Of a stretch of 64,000 bases of DNA, positions 21,400 to 33,500 are shown piece after piece. The stretch is from NCBI GenBank assembly GCA_963693315.1, contig OY856186.1:284786492-284850491 (forward strand). Reading direction: 5' to 3'. The notes under the pieces are model-generated. The model did not search any database and was not told where the DNA came from. It saw nothing but the letters and a program-made list of their open reading frames with translations. Made by a program: the position numbers and the translations under genes. The stretch comes from Diogma glabrata (Eukaryota > Arthropoda > Insecta > Diptera > Cylindrotomidae). The stretch's first letter is position 1, and every line of letters starts with the position of its first letter.

Positions 21400-23268
21400 A
21401 GTGACATTTTTTCTGGTTATCGCAGACCCTAAAACAATTTCAGGAGTATAAACAAACGTTTATGGTTACCCCTGACCTCAAAATCTTTCATTATTCCACA
21501 TAATAATATTCGACATATTCAACAATCTTTCACATCCAGTAAGCAGCAACATTTTTTTTTGATTTTAACATAAAAAAATTAACTGTATTTTTGTATTACA
21601 TTCAATTTGTTTTTCTTTTGTGTTGCAATTGTGCATCAATTTTTACGTTCAAGAAATAAAAAAGTCAGAGATTATTACAAGCACATCATTAAAAAATACT
21701 ACTCATTCGCAGTTTTTTTTATCTCTTTCTAATTGTAAAATTTTTTATGATCGTTGTAATTGATTAACTACAAATTTGTCTTGGTATTTTTTACGTTTTT
21801 ACTATATGGTAGAGACATAAAATAGTGAACGTCATTCAATAAAAAAAAGAATATGGTAATGTGTTTGTATGTGGAAATGGATTTATAATGTTTTAGGAGT
21901 TTTTGATGTTGTATTAAAACTGCGGTTAATTTCTGATTTGTTTATTTTAAGAAATAAATAAATACAACGTTACTATAAAAAAAAGTTAAGAGTGTGTGGA
22001 GTTGAAATTAAATGCATTTTCATTCAATAAATATGATCGTCGTGTCTAGTCATATAGTCTTTTTAATGTGATATTGAATTAAAATTGTCAATTGGGTTTT
22101 TTATTCTTGTAATGTAAAGTAAAAAGTGATGGGTTAGCTTATGAATGAAACAATTAGTGTAATAAATGGTGTTATAGTAAGTCGTATTGTTGTAGCTATG
22201 ATAATAAAAAAATCAATGACTTGTAAATATTTTGTTTCTCGCTCTTTTTTTTTAAATTCTTTTACTTTTTTGTTTGTTTTTTTATATCCTCCCCACTCTT
22301 AAAAAACACATATAATTAAATAAATCGAGGAATTCTTTATAAAATAAAAAAATGTCACAATATAACTCGAATGAGAATATGCTTCCATATATTTGATTTT
22401 AAAAAAATTGTTAAACAGTTTTATGCTAATTAAAGTTTCTGTATTTAATTGTCATAAGTTTGGAATGCGTTGTTCTCATTTGATTTCTGTTTTTAAATAT
22501 ATATTTTATTGTAGTTCTAAGAAAATTTATGACATGTGTATCTGTGTTTTGTATGTTTAGTCATTGCTTGTAACAATGAATTAAGTATTAGCCTACTTAC
22601 ATTGTTAAACCGCAATTGTATGAATTTACACATATTTTCATTCATAACAAAATGGAATATAAGTTAATATTAATAGAATGACGTAATTAAGGCGTATGAA
22701 TAAGTTATAAAACATATTTTTGTTATTTTTCTTCAATGAATTTCCGTCATAGAAATACATTCATGTGAAAAATCTTTAAAATAATAGTATATTTATATTA
22801 CATACTAAGGTGGAAAGCCTTTCATTTCCCCCGATGGTTTAGATAGATGCCCGAAGTACATTTATAGCACGAGGCGATTATGAAAGTTTTTTCTATTTAA
22901 ATTGTAAAAGTATTTAAAAACAATTATTAAATTTATTTTCGAATTTTAACTCCAAATAATTTTGATCTATACCATTTAAGGGTGCATTTGGACTTAGATA
23001 CATAGATTGTTGTGTGAGGCGACAAATCAATCAGTTGCAATTGCATGAGCATATAGCAAATTTTGCATATAAAATGTATGAGCTCGCACAAAATGTTTAA
23101 GTATTGTATGAGAAAATGTTTAAACATTTGTTGATTGACTTGTTGTTGCACTGATACATATTTCTCAGTCTAAACACACCTTTACTTTCAATATCAGAAT
23201 AATATTCTAGAAAGTTAATATTTAGGTATAATAAGTTAATATTTAGGGTCATAATTCTTGTAAAAGAA
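21400..23268. other. Noncoding AT-rich spacer
   Basis: No coding exon, RNA gene or clear terminal repeats found. Missing 5' exons of the phosphatase-4 subunit gene could lie here but I saw none that translates to its expected HEAT repeats. Confidence 0.4.
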
Positions 23269-23775
23269 TTGTTGTTCAGATAAAATAATATTCGCTCTGA
23301 TTACTTGAGGGACTGTAACAATCTTAAACATTCCTCTCTTTTCCTGTAAGATATAAAAGTATACCTAGAAAATTTTGCTTGCCATAATTAAAAAATTAAT
23401 GGGGATTATCGCCTAAATCTATATATCGCTACGTTGGAAGAAATAGAAATTAGAAATAAATAGAAATTTCAAAATAGAAATTTTGAGAAAATGAAAATCA
23501 AATTTTTTAATTAACTTGTAATATAACAATTAAGCACTGAAAAAGCGAGTGAGGTTAAATTGTGACACTTTACCACATACAAATTTGACGATATTACGAT
23601 CATTTTGTGCAGAAAAGTCAATCATTTAATGCATTTTATGCAGAGAATTCAATATTCATAATTTTTGAGTTGTGCCGGTATTCTTCCAACGTAGCGGTAT
23701 ATTATTAATAAACAAATTAATTTAATTGCTCCTCAACCAATCAGAGCGAATATTATTTTATCTGAACGACAATTT
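23269..23775. mobile_element. Foldback/MITE-like element (about 505 bp)
   Basis: The outer arms AGATAAAATAATATTCGCTC (left, from 23279) and GAGCGAATATTATTTTATCT (right, to about 23763) are inverted repeats. An inner inverted pair CGCTACGTTGGAAGA (about 23429) and TCTTCCAACGTAGCG (about 23681) lies inside. No coding capacity. A related CTCAACCAATTAGATGCGAA segment occurs near 47530. Confidence 0.75.
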
Positions 23776-26232
23776 TTTTTGCATAAATCATGTCCTCCCT
23801 TACTATTCTCAGTTTGAAACAGTTCATATAATTGCTAATCATTAAAATTATCAAAGACAATTATAAATTTTAATAAAAGTTCACTATCAAACTTTTAAAG
23901 ATTTAGAAAAAAGTTAATAATGATTATTTTTGCAAAGCTCAATAAGAAAAGAGCAAACGAACAATGATTTTCATGTCTAAGAAGAAACTCGTAGAAGCAA
24001 AATCACATATTTTTTATTATATAAATATTTGTTAATTATAATTTTAACAAAGATGTATGTACTAATTTTCTGTATCCATAAATAAAAGAAAGAGATGGAA
24101 GTCCCTCCCATTACTAAAAAAAAATTATTTCCGGTTTGAAGATACAAACTGAGAATAAGTCCACGTGTGTGTATGTATGCTTACAAAAATTATTTTCAAG
24201 CGTCTGGGAGCGGTAATAATATTATAACTTCTTATGTTTTTGTTTGTACGTTGTGTACCGTTATTTAATTACACTACTACATATTATTTTATGTTAATAC
24301 ACTTTACCTTCTTTTTCAGAATTTCATTTTCTCTAATTTTTTTAAGTAGTTTCCTTTTTTATCCGTGTGTGTGTGTGTGTGTGCGAATTTTTTTTTGTAT
24401 AAAAAATTCGGCCAATATACTTATTTTTTTCGAGGTAGATGTTATGGTTTTTATGCAAATACAAATGGATGAAATTTTTTTCGCAAGCATTGCTCATCAT
24501 GATTGAATCTTTAAAAATTCATTTTAATTTGTGTGACTCATTGATATTTTTCTCACATTTTTGGCTAGATAATACTTAATTTGTCTATGGGTTTTTAGGC
24601 GGAGTCGATATTACTAATCACTTTAAAACTAACGTGAATTAAGGTATTAGTGAAATTTTAAATTTCTTTTTGTTTTAAGTTGACTATAAAGATACCGATG
24701 ATTGAATTCAGATTTAAAAGAAAAGCTTATTAAATATTTAAACTAACTTTATTTATTATGATGATTTTGAGTCGATGAAACTATAAAATAGGATCAAACT
24801 AAAAGTTTATCGAACTTAGAATTAAACTGTTTCAAAACATAAATTGTTTTTTGTTTCTTAACAAACATCCATCTTCAATTCAACATTTGCATGTCTAAGA
24901 GAAACGTTTTTGTTCTTTTCAACTTTTCACTTCTGCGCCGTTATAAGCTCTTAAAACTTTCATATTTTTGTAGTGTATAAATATATAAAATTTAATTAAA
25001 AACCGCCCTTAAGTTAAATTGGAGAGTTTTGAATATTATTGTTATTTTGTGCAAAGATCTATAATCTTGTTGATGAAAAAAGGCTCAAATAAAATACTCA
25101 CATACAAACTTTAATTATTATAGGAAACGAAATTGAGAAAATACATATCGCAATTTTCTCTAAATTTTGACGCATGCTCCACTTCAGGGTTTAACCTGAT
25201 ACTTATATACATATAAAAGTAAATACTTTTTGTATACGTAATATTTTTTTTACAAATCCATAAAAATTTAAGGGTAGTAGTGTTGTATTATTTATCATGT
25301 TAATAAAAGTTGGCCTAATTTTAAAACTTGTTATATGAATTTAAATTTTGAAAAACCTTAAAATTTCATGTTTATGGTTTTAAATTAAATAAAAAATAAT
25401 AGTTTTGTTTACTAATTAAACCTAATTGGGAGAGAAATAATGGTGTTTAAAAGTATTGAATATGTTTTCACAGGAAAAAAAAGTAGAAAATTTATGATAA
25501 TTTTGATGAGTTTGAACCCCATTTTGGCATGAGACCTCAAAAAATTGTTTGTAATGAAAAGTGAAATTAATATAAATCCACGATGTGTTGTTTATATCCA
25601 AAAGAAAAAACATGTTTTAAACGAACAACGTGACATAACCTCAATTTAGGGTGTAGTGCAAGGCGTGAAGAAAATGCGCAACATCATAATATTCATACGC
25701 AAAGCTGTAAGACGGTCGAGAATTTTATTTTAGTTTTGATTAATAGAAAATTAATCTTTAACAAATTTATAATTTTGAAAAACCTTAAAAATCGAGAGCT
25801 TAATTTTTTATAAAAAGTGAAAAATATTCTTTAAAATTTGTTGTTTTTAATTATTTCTATTAAAATTAAATGATAGTTTAAAAATATTTCGAGTGACATG
25901 ACCACAATAGATAATTGAAATTTAAAAAAGTTATGATGTTCAAAATTGAAAATTATTTTTATTTAAAGGTCGAGGTTAGAGTTTGTTGCACTCTTTATAG
26001 TTTTGACGTTGACCTACGTTTTTTGTTTTAAATTTTTTAAAAAAATTGTTTCTATCAATATTATTACCTAACCTTGTATTTACTTTAATAAGCCATAAAT
26101 AAACAGATACTGTTATTTAACATGCAACAATTTCATTGATAAACTTATAATTCAAACGGCATTCTTTAAAACGAAAATTGTGCTTTTGAACTATTTTTTT
26201 GTCAATTTTAAAATGATTTTTTTAATTTTCAG
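23776..26232. other. Region upstream of the first recognised PPP4R1 exon
   Basis: AT-rich. It contains a (GT)n microsatellite at 24365-24383 and no recognisable exon. The upstream neighbour of the exon at 26233 must end with one base of a split codon; I could not locate it. Confidence 0.45.
24365..24383. repeat. (GT)n microsatellite
   Basis: About nine uninterrupted GT units. Confidence 0.95.
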
Positions 26233-27561
26233 ATGAATTCACCATTTACAACCATTACTTTATACCATTAATAATATCAAAATGTCGTGAACTAGCGCCA
26301 GAAATAGAACCAGATATCTATGATTGTCTTCTCGAACTTGCCTTTAATGGTCTAAAAAGTTTTAATTTAATTGTAAATTTTTGTAATTTTATTTAAATGC
26401 AAATTCTTCACATATATTTTATTTATGTATAGAAAAAATTAGATGCATGTATAACATTGTCGTTTTTGATTGGAGATAGTTCAATGGATTTTAATCGATG
26501 TATAACACAAGTTTACCCAAAAGTTGAAGAATTTGTTAACACACCAAAATTTCGACGAGACTCTATGATTGTTCAGGTAAATAAATAGAAGATAATTAGT
26601 TTTGTTAAATAAAACTGTATGAATTGAAATATTTTTATGGAGGAAAGTATATTGGCATCAAAATTGGCTGTTTTAGTTTATATATAAATATCTATCACAG
26701 CCAGCTTTGATGAGCAAAATATTTTTCAATTATTCATCATCCAATTGTTGATATAAAGAATTTAATATTGTATTAATCGAATGTGTTTTCCTTGGCTCAC
26801 AAATTGGATGTGAAATGTAAAGTTATTATCATATCACAGCCATTTTGATGAGCTAAGTAGAATACCGAAACAAAGTTTTATATTTTTGGTTATGTTTAGT
26901 GAAAACATATACATATCTACGATCACTTCGTCAAATTGGCTGTGCCGTGTAAGTTTTTGTTATTCATATCACAGCCATTTTGACGAGTTTGATTGTAGAT
27001 TAATACACTTATATAATAAACAAATTATTTTTAAATAGTTTTATGAACAGTTAAAAATTGTGTCACCTTCAAAGTGACTGTGAAATGATTTAATTTATTC
27101 ATATCACAGCCAGCTTTGAAGAGCGATACGATTTTTCAAGATAAATAAAAAAAACGTTTTCTTTTTAAGTTTTAGAAAAATTATAACTTTTAAGCTCACA
27201 AAGTGACTGTGATGTGGTTTTGATATTGACACATATCACAGCCAGCTTTGATGAGCTTAAAATTTTATAAAACTCCTTCAAATAATTGCTTCAAATTTTA
27301 TGTTATCATTTTATTTATATTTTTTTCAAACATTTATCAAAGTTTCTCCCTTTTTCTTTTAAAATTAAATAGGTTGTAGCAGCAATGGCTCCAATAATAG
27401 GTAGTAAAAAGACTGAAGAATTATTTCTGGAGAAATTTTTAGAAATGTGTGAACGTGATTCTGAAGATCGATCCGAAACATTATATAGAAAAATTATTTG
27501 CGCATCATATTTTCCGAATTTTTGTTTATCATTAGGACCAGAATTTACAGAATCGAAAATG
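26233..27561 (+). CDS. PPP4R1: PPP4R1-like exons 1-3 of the visible part (N-terminal HEAT repeats)
   Basis: Exon 26233-26372 follows TTTTCAG and encodes EFTIYNHYFIPLIISKCREL, matching the HEAT block before the conserved LLPIVV segment of the family. Its donor was set at ATT|GTAAAT (26372) because only this keeps the frame. A 60-bp intron leads to 26433-26576 (KKLDACITLSFLIGDSS...). After the microRNA-bearing intron, 27373-27561 encodes VVAAMAPIIGSKKTEELFLE, the counterpart of the family's CKMAPMVG segment. That exon ends in phase 0 at ATG|GTAATT. Splice sites are inferred from frame and consensus only. Confidence 0.88.
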
Positions 27562-30500
27562 GTAATTATTGCAAAAATTTTCAATATATTCAAACTCAAG
27601 TTTCGACTACACTTCAGTTATTTTTTTTTGTAAAGATCAATATAATTATTATCTTGTTTGCTGTATATGCAAGCCCGCAAGGTTCTCTTGGAAAATAAAA
27701 CTCAAGTAGGCGTTGTATATATACTTTAATCAAATCATAGACACTTATTGAAATTAACATTTCAAAAAGGTGCCTGCTTAAAAATTAAAAGTTTCACAAC
27801 TTAAAAATCGGTCCTATGTAAATACAAATGATAACCAACAAAAAAATTGTTCAATTAAACAGCCGTATACCTGCATAGAGGGCTTGGCCAATTTTACGGT
27901 GTTTCTTTTTACGAATAATCTAACAAGGCATATATACAAGACTTAGGGTCAGTTTCACCATCCTCAGTTAAAGTTAGTTAACCGCCACTTAACTTTAACC
28001 GAGAGATAACTGAATGATACAAAATGAACTTAATAGTTAACTAACCGAGACTGGTTAAGTGGCAGTTATGTTAAATTTAACTTTACTGAGGATGGTGACT
28101 GACCCTAAATGTGTACAAACATGTACCAATCTAAAGGTCGTTATGACACGAAAGATTATCGAGGCACCCAGTTGTCTTGCAAAACCAGGAAATTTCTGGG
28201 CATTTTGAGTTAATGACAATGGAAGTTTTAAATGTTTATATGATATGAAGTATATTCGAGAATTTTTTACGTGCGGTACCTTATCAATTTCTACCATCTT
28301 AAGGCCATCAGAACATCTATTAACCAATTAAATAAAAAAATCACAATGTATACACGTATATCACATACCTATACACACATTTAATTGATGATAGTACTGT
28401 TAAATTCTAACTTCCAATATATTATCTGATACTATTTCTTCCATTGATAATCAAATCATAATCTGACACGAATACTAGCATATCTGATAATTGCAATAAA
28501 GTTTCACTTCCTCTTTCTCAACTATCATCTATGTTTTTAAACGTTAACGTTAAACTTTTAATGAATGTGCCAAATTAGAATTAGTAAATTCTAAAAGTTG
28601 GATATATGCAACATTAAAAATAAGCTTTTCATATATTTATAACATTTTCTTTTTTAATTTTTTAATAAGAGTCATAAATGTGACTTACAAATTTTGTTTT
28701 TTTTTTGCAATGTTTGTTTTTAGTTCGATTTCGCCTTAGATCCCAATCGTGAGATTCAAAAGAAGGTCGTCCGTAAGACGACTACAATACAATACTTGTT
28801 TTTACTACATTAAGGGTAAAAACTTTTTACTTATTTGCTGTTTCAAAGCGCCAAATCTGGAAATTGTGAATCTGAGAAGTTTCCATAAAGATATTTGAGA
28901 TAACTTGTACTAGACCTGGTTACCGAAAACTTGTTAATAAAAATGCGATTTTAACCATAATACTACAAATATTTGTTGCCTTCCAATATTGACTGTGTCA
29001 CCACTTTTATTTTTTATAAAAAATTGCTGCTAGGTATTCATCTATCAAAAATACATATCGTCACTAGTGTACATATAATGTTTGCATCTGTGTTAAGTTG
29101 TATCAAATAATATCTAAACATGTTTTCCCTTATTTCAATTTGAAAGAGAATATAATTATATAGTTATTTAAGTATTAAGGGCAGTAAGAGTGTTTTACCG
29201 ATTTAGGATATTGTTTTGACTTTTATTAAAGTATAATTTTAAAGAAAATTTCTTGAAATTTTATTTCGAAATAGTAAGCTATGGTTTGCATCATAATTCT
29301 ATAGGTTTTTTGTTGCAAAACTTACTTTCATCGAATCTTTCATCGAATATGTTTTCAAAATAAATTGCTTTTAAAAGATTTGAAATTGTAATATTTTTAA
29401 AAGAATATAGTTGAAGCGAGTTAATTAACATACATAATTGTTTAAATAAAAATCGTTTTTATTCACATCCTATGGTCTCCCTTACCGGTAAGTAATTACT
29501 TACCGCCTGCATGTAATTACATACCGATCTGTGATTTGTAAACGAAACTGTCTTATTTACGAATCAGCAAACATGCAAAATCGCCGGATCGTGCAAAATA
29601 GTTATTTAAGTATTAAGGGCAGTAATAGTATATTACATACCTAGCGCTGTAAATAGCATTTTACACGCGAGGGAAAATTTTGCGCACGAGACGCGTAGCG
29701 TCGAGTGCAGTATCTTCACGAGCATGGAAAATGCTTTACAACTCGAGATTTGTTATATACTTTTTCTACGACTTTGTTTTAATGCCCAAACGCATATAAT
29801 TACTTGAAAAAAATGAACTACTAATTATAAAATAAATGCTAATAGTTTACAAATTGTGGTAGGCTTTGCATTATTCTGTGTCAAAATGAATTGAAATATT
29901 TAATTTTTAAAAATCAAATTTTTCTTTAAATAAAAATTTTTCTTTTTATTAAAAGTGTTTCGTAATATATATATGAAAATCCATTACCGCACACTTTTTT
30001 TTACTTTTCGCACACTTTTTGAAATAATCAATTTACATGTCATGGATAGTGTGATGTAATTTATAATTTACTGTGATAGGAGTAGAAAAAAACACTTTTT
30101 TCTACTCCTATCACAGTAAATTATAAATTTCATCACACTATCCATCATGACATGTAAATTGATTATTTCAAATAGCGTGCGGTAAGTAAAAAAAGCGTGC
30201 GGTAATGGATTGTCACATATATATTACCGCACGCTTTTAATAAAAAGAAAAATTTTTATTTAAAGAAAAATTTGATTTTTAAAAATTAAATATTTCAATT
30301 CATTTTGACACAGAATAATGCAAAGCCTACCACAATTTGTAAACTATTAGCATTTATTTTATAATTAGTAGTTCATTTTTTTCAAGTAATTATATGCGTT
30401 TGGGCATTAAAACAAAGTCGTAGAAAAAGTATATAACAAATCTCGAGTTGTAAAGCATTTTCCATGCTCGTGAAGATACTGCACTCGACGCTACGCGTCT

Positions 30501-33500
30501 CGTGCGCAAAATTTTCCCTCGCATGTAAAATGCTATTTACAGCGCTAGGTATGTAATATACTATTACCAATTGAGGATATATGTATTGAGATCGAGACGA
30601 AGTCGATATCTCTAATACATCCTCAATCGGTAATACTCCTAATGCCCAAAATGCTTATTACATTTTTTGCACGATCAATAAAAATTCAATGAAAATTATT
30701 TTAATAATAAAATTCATTTTTAAATTTTAATGTTTAAAGAAAATTTCTTAAAATTTCATTTCAAAATAGTAAGCTTTGCGTTTTTCATCATACATAATTC
30801 TATAGGTTTTTTTGTTGCAAACCCCGATTACCGAAGGTATGTCATTTTAAATGACTAAAGTCACGCCGCATCAATTCCGTATTGTTGAAGTCGTTTATTA
30901 TGCCTCAAGTCATTTTATGCGACAGGTGTCTCTTTAAATGACATTTTAGTCGTCTCAATTTTTCGTGTGACATTAATTTTTTCAAACGTGTTATATTGTT
31001 TTTGTGAAATTGAAGAACGTAAAATGTGAGTTTTTTAGTTTTGGAGTTTTTTTTGTTTCAGAATTTTTAGTTTTAGTTGACCGTTTTTATCGACTTCAAT
31101 AATACCAATTTTTAAGCGACGTGACATGACTAAAGTCATGTTACCTGATGTGACACGACTTCAGTAATCGGGGTGTTAAGCGTAGTTTACACGATCCGAG
31201 CTACTGGCGTAGCAGTAGACATTAGTTCGCCTGTTCACTCGCATCAAAAATATTGGTCAGTAGCTTTCAGAGTACGGAGAATCGAAAAATTTGATACTTT
31301 CTCACGCGAATTTATCATGGACGAATTTTATTTTCGATTCTTTCACGCATTTAATTATTTGATTCTTCTATTCATAATATTCAGTTCGCGAACTTAATCA
31401 AAAATTTTGAGAACTAAAATTTAAATACGTTCACGAATTTATCACTAACGAATAGTTCCGACTCGGAGAACAGACATTATACATGGATACTTTGTAGATT
31501 TTTTTTGATCAAATAATTTAATTTAAAAAAAAAATGTTACATAGATGGCTATGACTACAGCCTCGTTTACGACCGTTAAGTTTAACAATGATATCTTCTA
31601 GTAAAACAAAAAATATGATTTTTAATATTTCTGCCATGCTTTAAATTAAAATCGCATATGGTTGTTTTTGATATGATTTTGATTTTTTTTTTGTCATTTT
31701 ATTTATTCGGTGTTAGATTAACGGATGATTTATTATAACTTTATAAATATATTTGAAATTTTTTTTGTTTATAAATACAGAATTTCTGAACTATACCACA
31801 TTTCGCTAAGATAAAAACAAAAATGTTATAGTTTAAAAGTGTATACTTCTGGAATGAATGTATGTACTGAGTGTAGACAAAAATGCAGAATTTTTGAATC
31901 GTTTCAGATCATAAAAAAATTTAGTACGTAGATGAAGTTTAAGAGATCATATGGATTTTGCTCTATTTTTTCATTAGGCATAAGGGATATATAAGGGTTA
32001 TACAAAAACCCAATATTCCTAAAGTTGTAAACACTACAAAAGATACATCAAATAATATTCCGTGAGTTCGGGAGTTGGGAAACATAGAAGTTGATAGTAG
32101 AAATGTTAAATTAATAAAAATCTCTAAAGATTGAGCAAACAAATAAACAAAGTCAAAAATAAAAATACAAAAAAAATTTAAAAAAAAAATAAAAAAGAGC
32201 ATTAAAAAATTAAAAAAAATATTACAAAAAAATAAAATTAAAAAAATTTTTAAAATAATTTTAAAAAATTATGAATTAAAGAAAATAACAAAAAAATAAA
32301 ATTAATTATTTTTATTTTTTATGAGGCATGACGGCATGAAATTGTCCTGCCATTCTTCGTTACTCCATAAAATTCGATTTTACTACCAAGGTGCGCCTAT
32401 AGATGTTTCACATCAAAATGTATTAATTTTAATAACGAAACTCTATTTGTTTATTATAGCAACATTTTACTCAATATTTCTTTATAGGTTTTTATTAATT
32501 ATAAATCTACTTACTATCACGTTTTACGTTTCACAACTCCCGTAACGGTAACATTTTTAAAGTTTGTGAGCATTAAAATTTGAAAACATCTCAAAAATCA
32601 AATTTGTGAAATCAAAAAAGCAATTTTGCAACCATAAAATTATGCAATTTTAACATTGCACTCCAAACGAATGAATGAATAAAATAGGATAAAAAAGGAA
32701 AAGAACTAAATTTTCGATTCGCAAATCGAATTTTTCCGTACTCTGGTACAAAGAAAATAAACTAAAAGGTATGCTATTGCGCATCTCATCACAAATAATT
32801 TAAAAACTGTGACGTCACGTAGTGAGTACTAAATTGTAATACGCGCGAATATAACTATTTAATTTATTTAAATATTATAAATAACGTTATTTTGATTACT
32901 GAAAAAGGTTTTTATTTAAATATAATTTAGTTTAGAGGCAATCTTGTCAAAACGTTTTAATGCCATTATCCAAATTTATTGTCATAGGAACGTTTTTGTA
33001 TCAATAATTGAAGATAAACTCGATGGATTTTACCGCTGGTACTTGGCGAAACATGATGAATAATTAATGGTAAATAAAATTTGTTGTAGTATTTCGTAAT
33101 TGAGTTTTTATTATTGATAAATTAACTAATTTGACTATATTTAAGATTTTTTTGTAAGCTCCTGAGGATGATGTTATAATCGAAATCCGATCGAGCATAT
33201 AAATTAAATATAGTCAAATTAGTTAATATATCAATAATAAAAATTTAATTGCGAAATACTACAAGAAGGAATTTTATTTACAATTAAAAATTGAAGAGAT
33301 TAGTTCTCTTCCTTCAAGATTTGACTATCGATTTTATTTCTGCTGAAATATAATTGAATTATAAGTAATAATAATTAATTCGTGTGATAAATTTGTCATA
33401 ACCTTATTTGAAGTCCGACATTCAATTATTTGAGATGGTTCAGATTCACATAAAAGTGACATGTTATTTTCTTCCAAATTTTCATCTATTTCCCCAATAT

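Noticed and set aside
26640..27262. A simple tandem repeat or satellite
   Set aside because: The repeated ATCACAGCC blocks are the mature arms of miR-2/13 hairpins, each with its own paired 5' arm and unrelated spacers.
28055..28327. 90-codon minus-strand open frame in PPP4R1 intron 3
   Set aside because: It overlaps the end of a MITE and matches no family I know. Composition is somewhat coding-like, but no splice or promoter evidence supports it.
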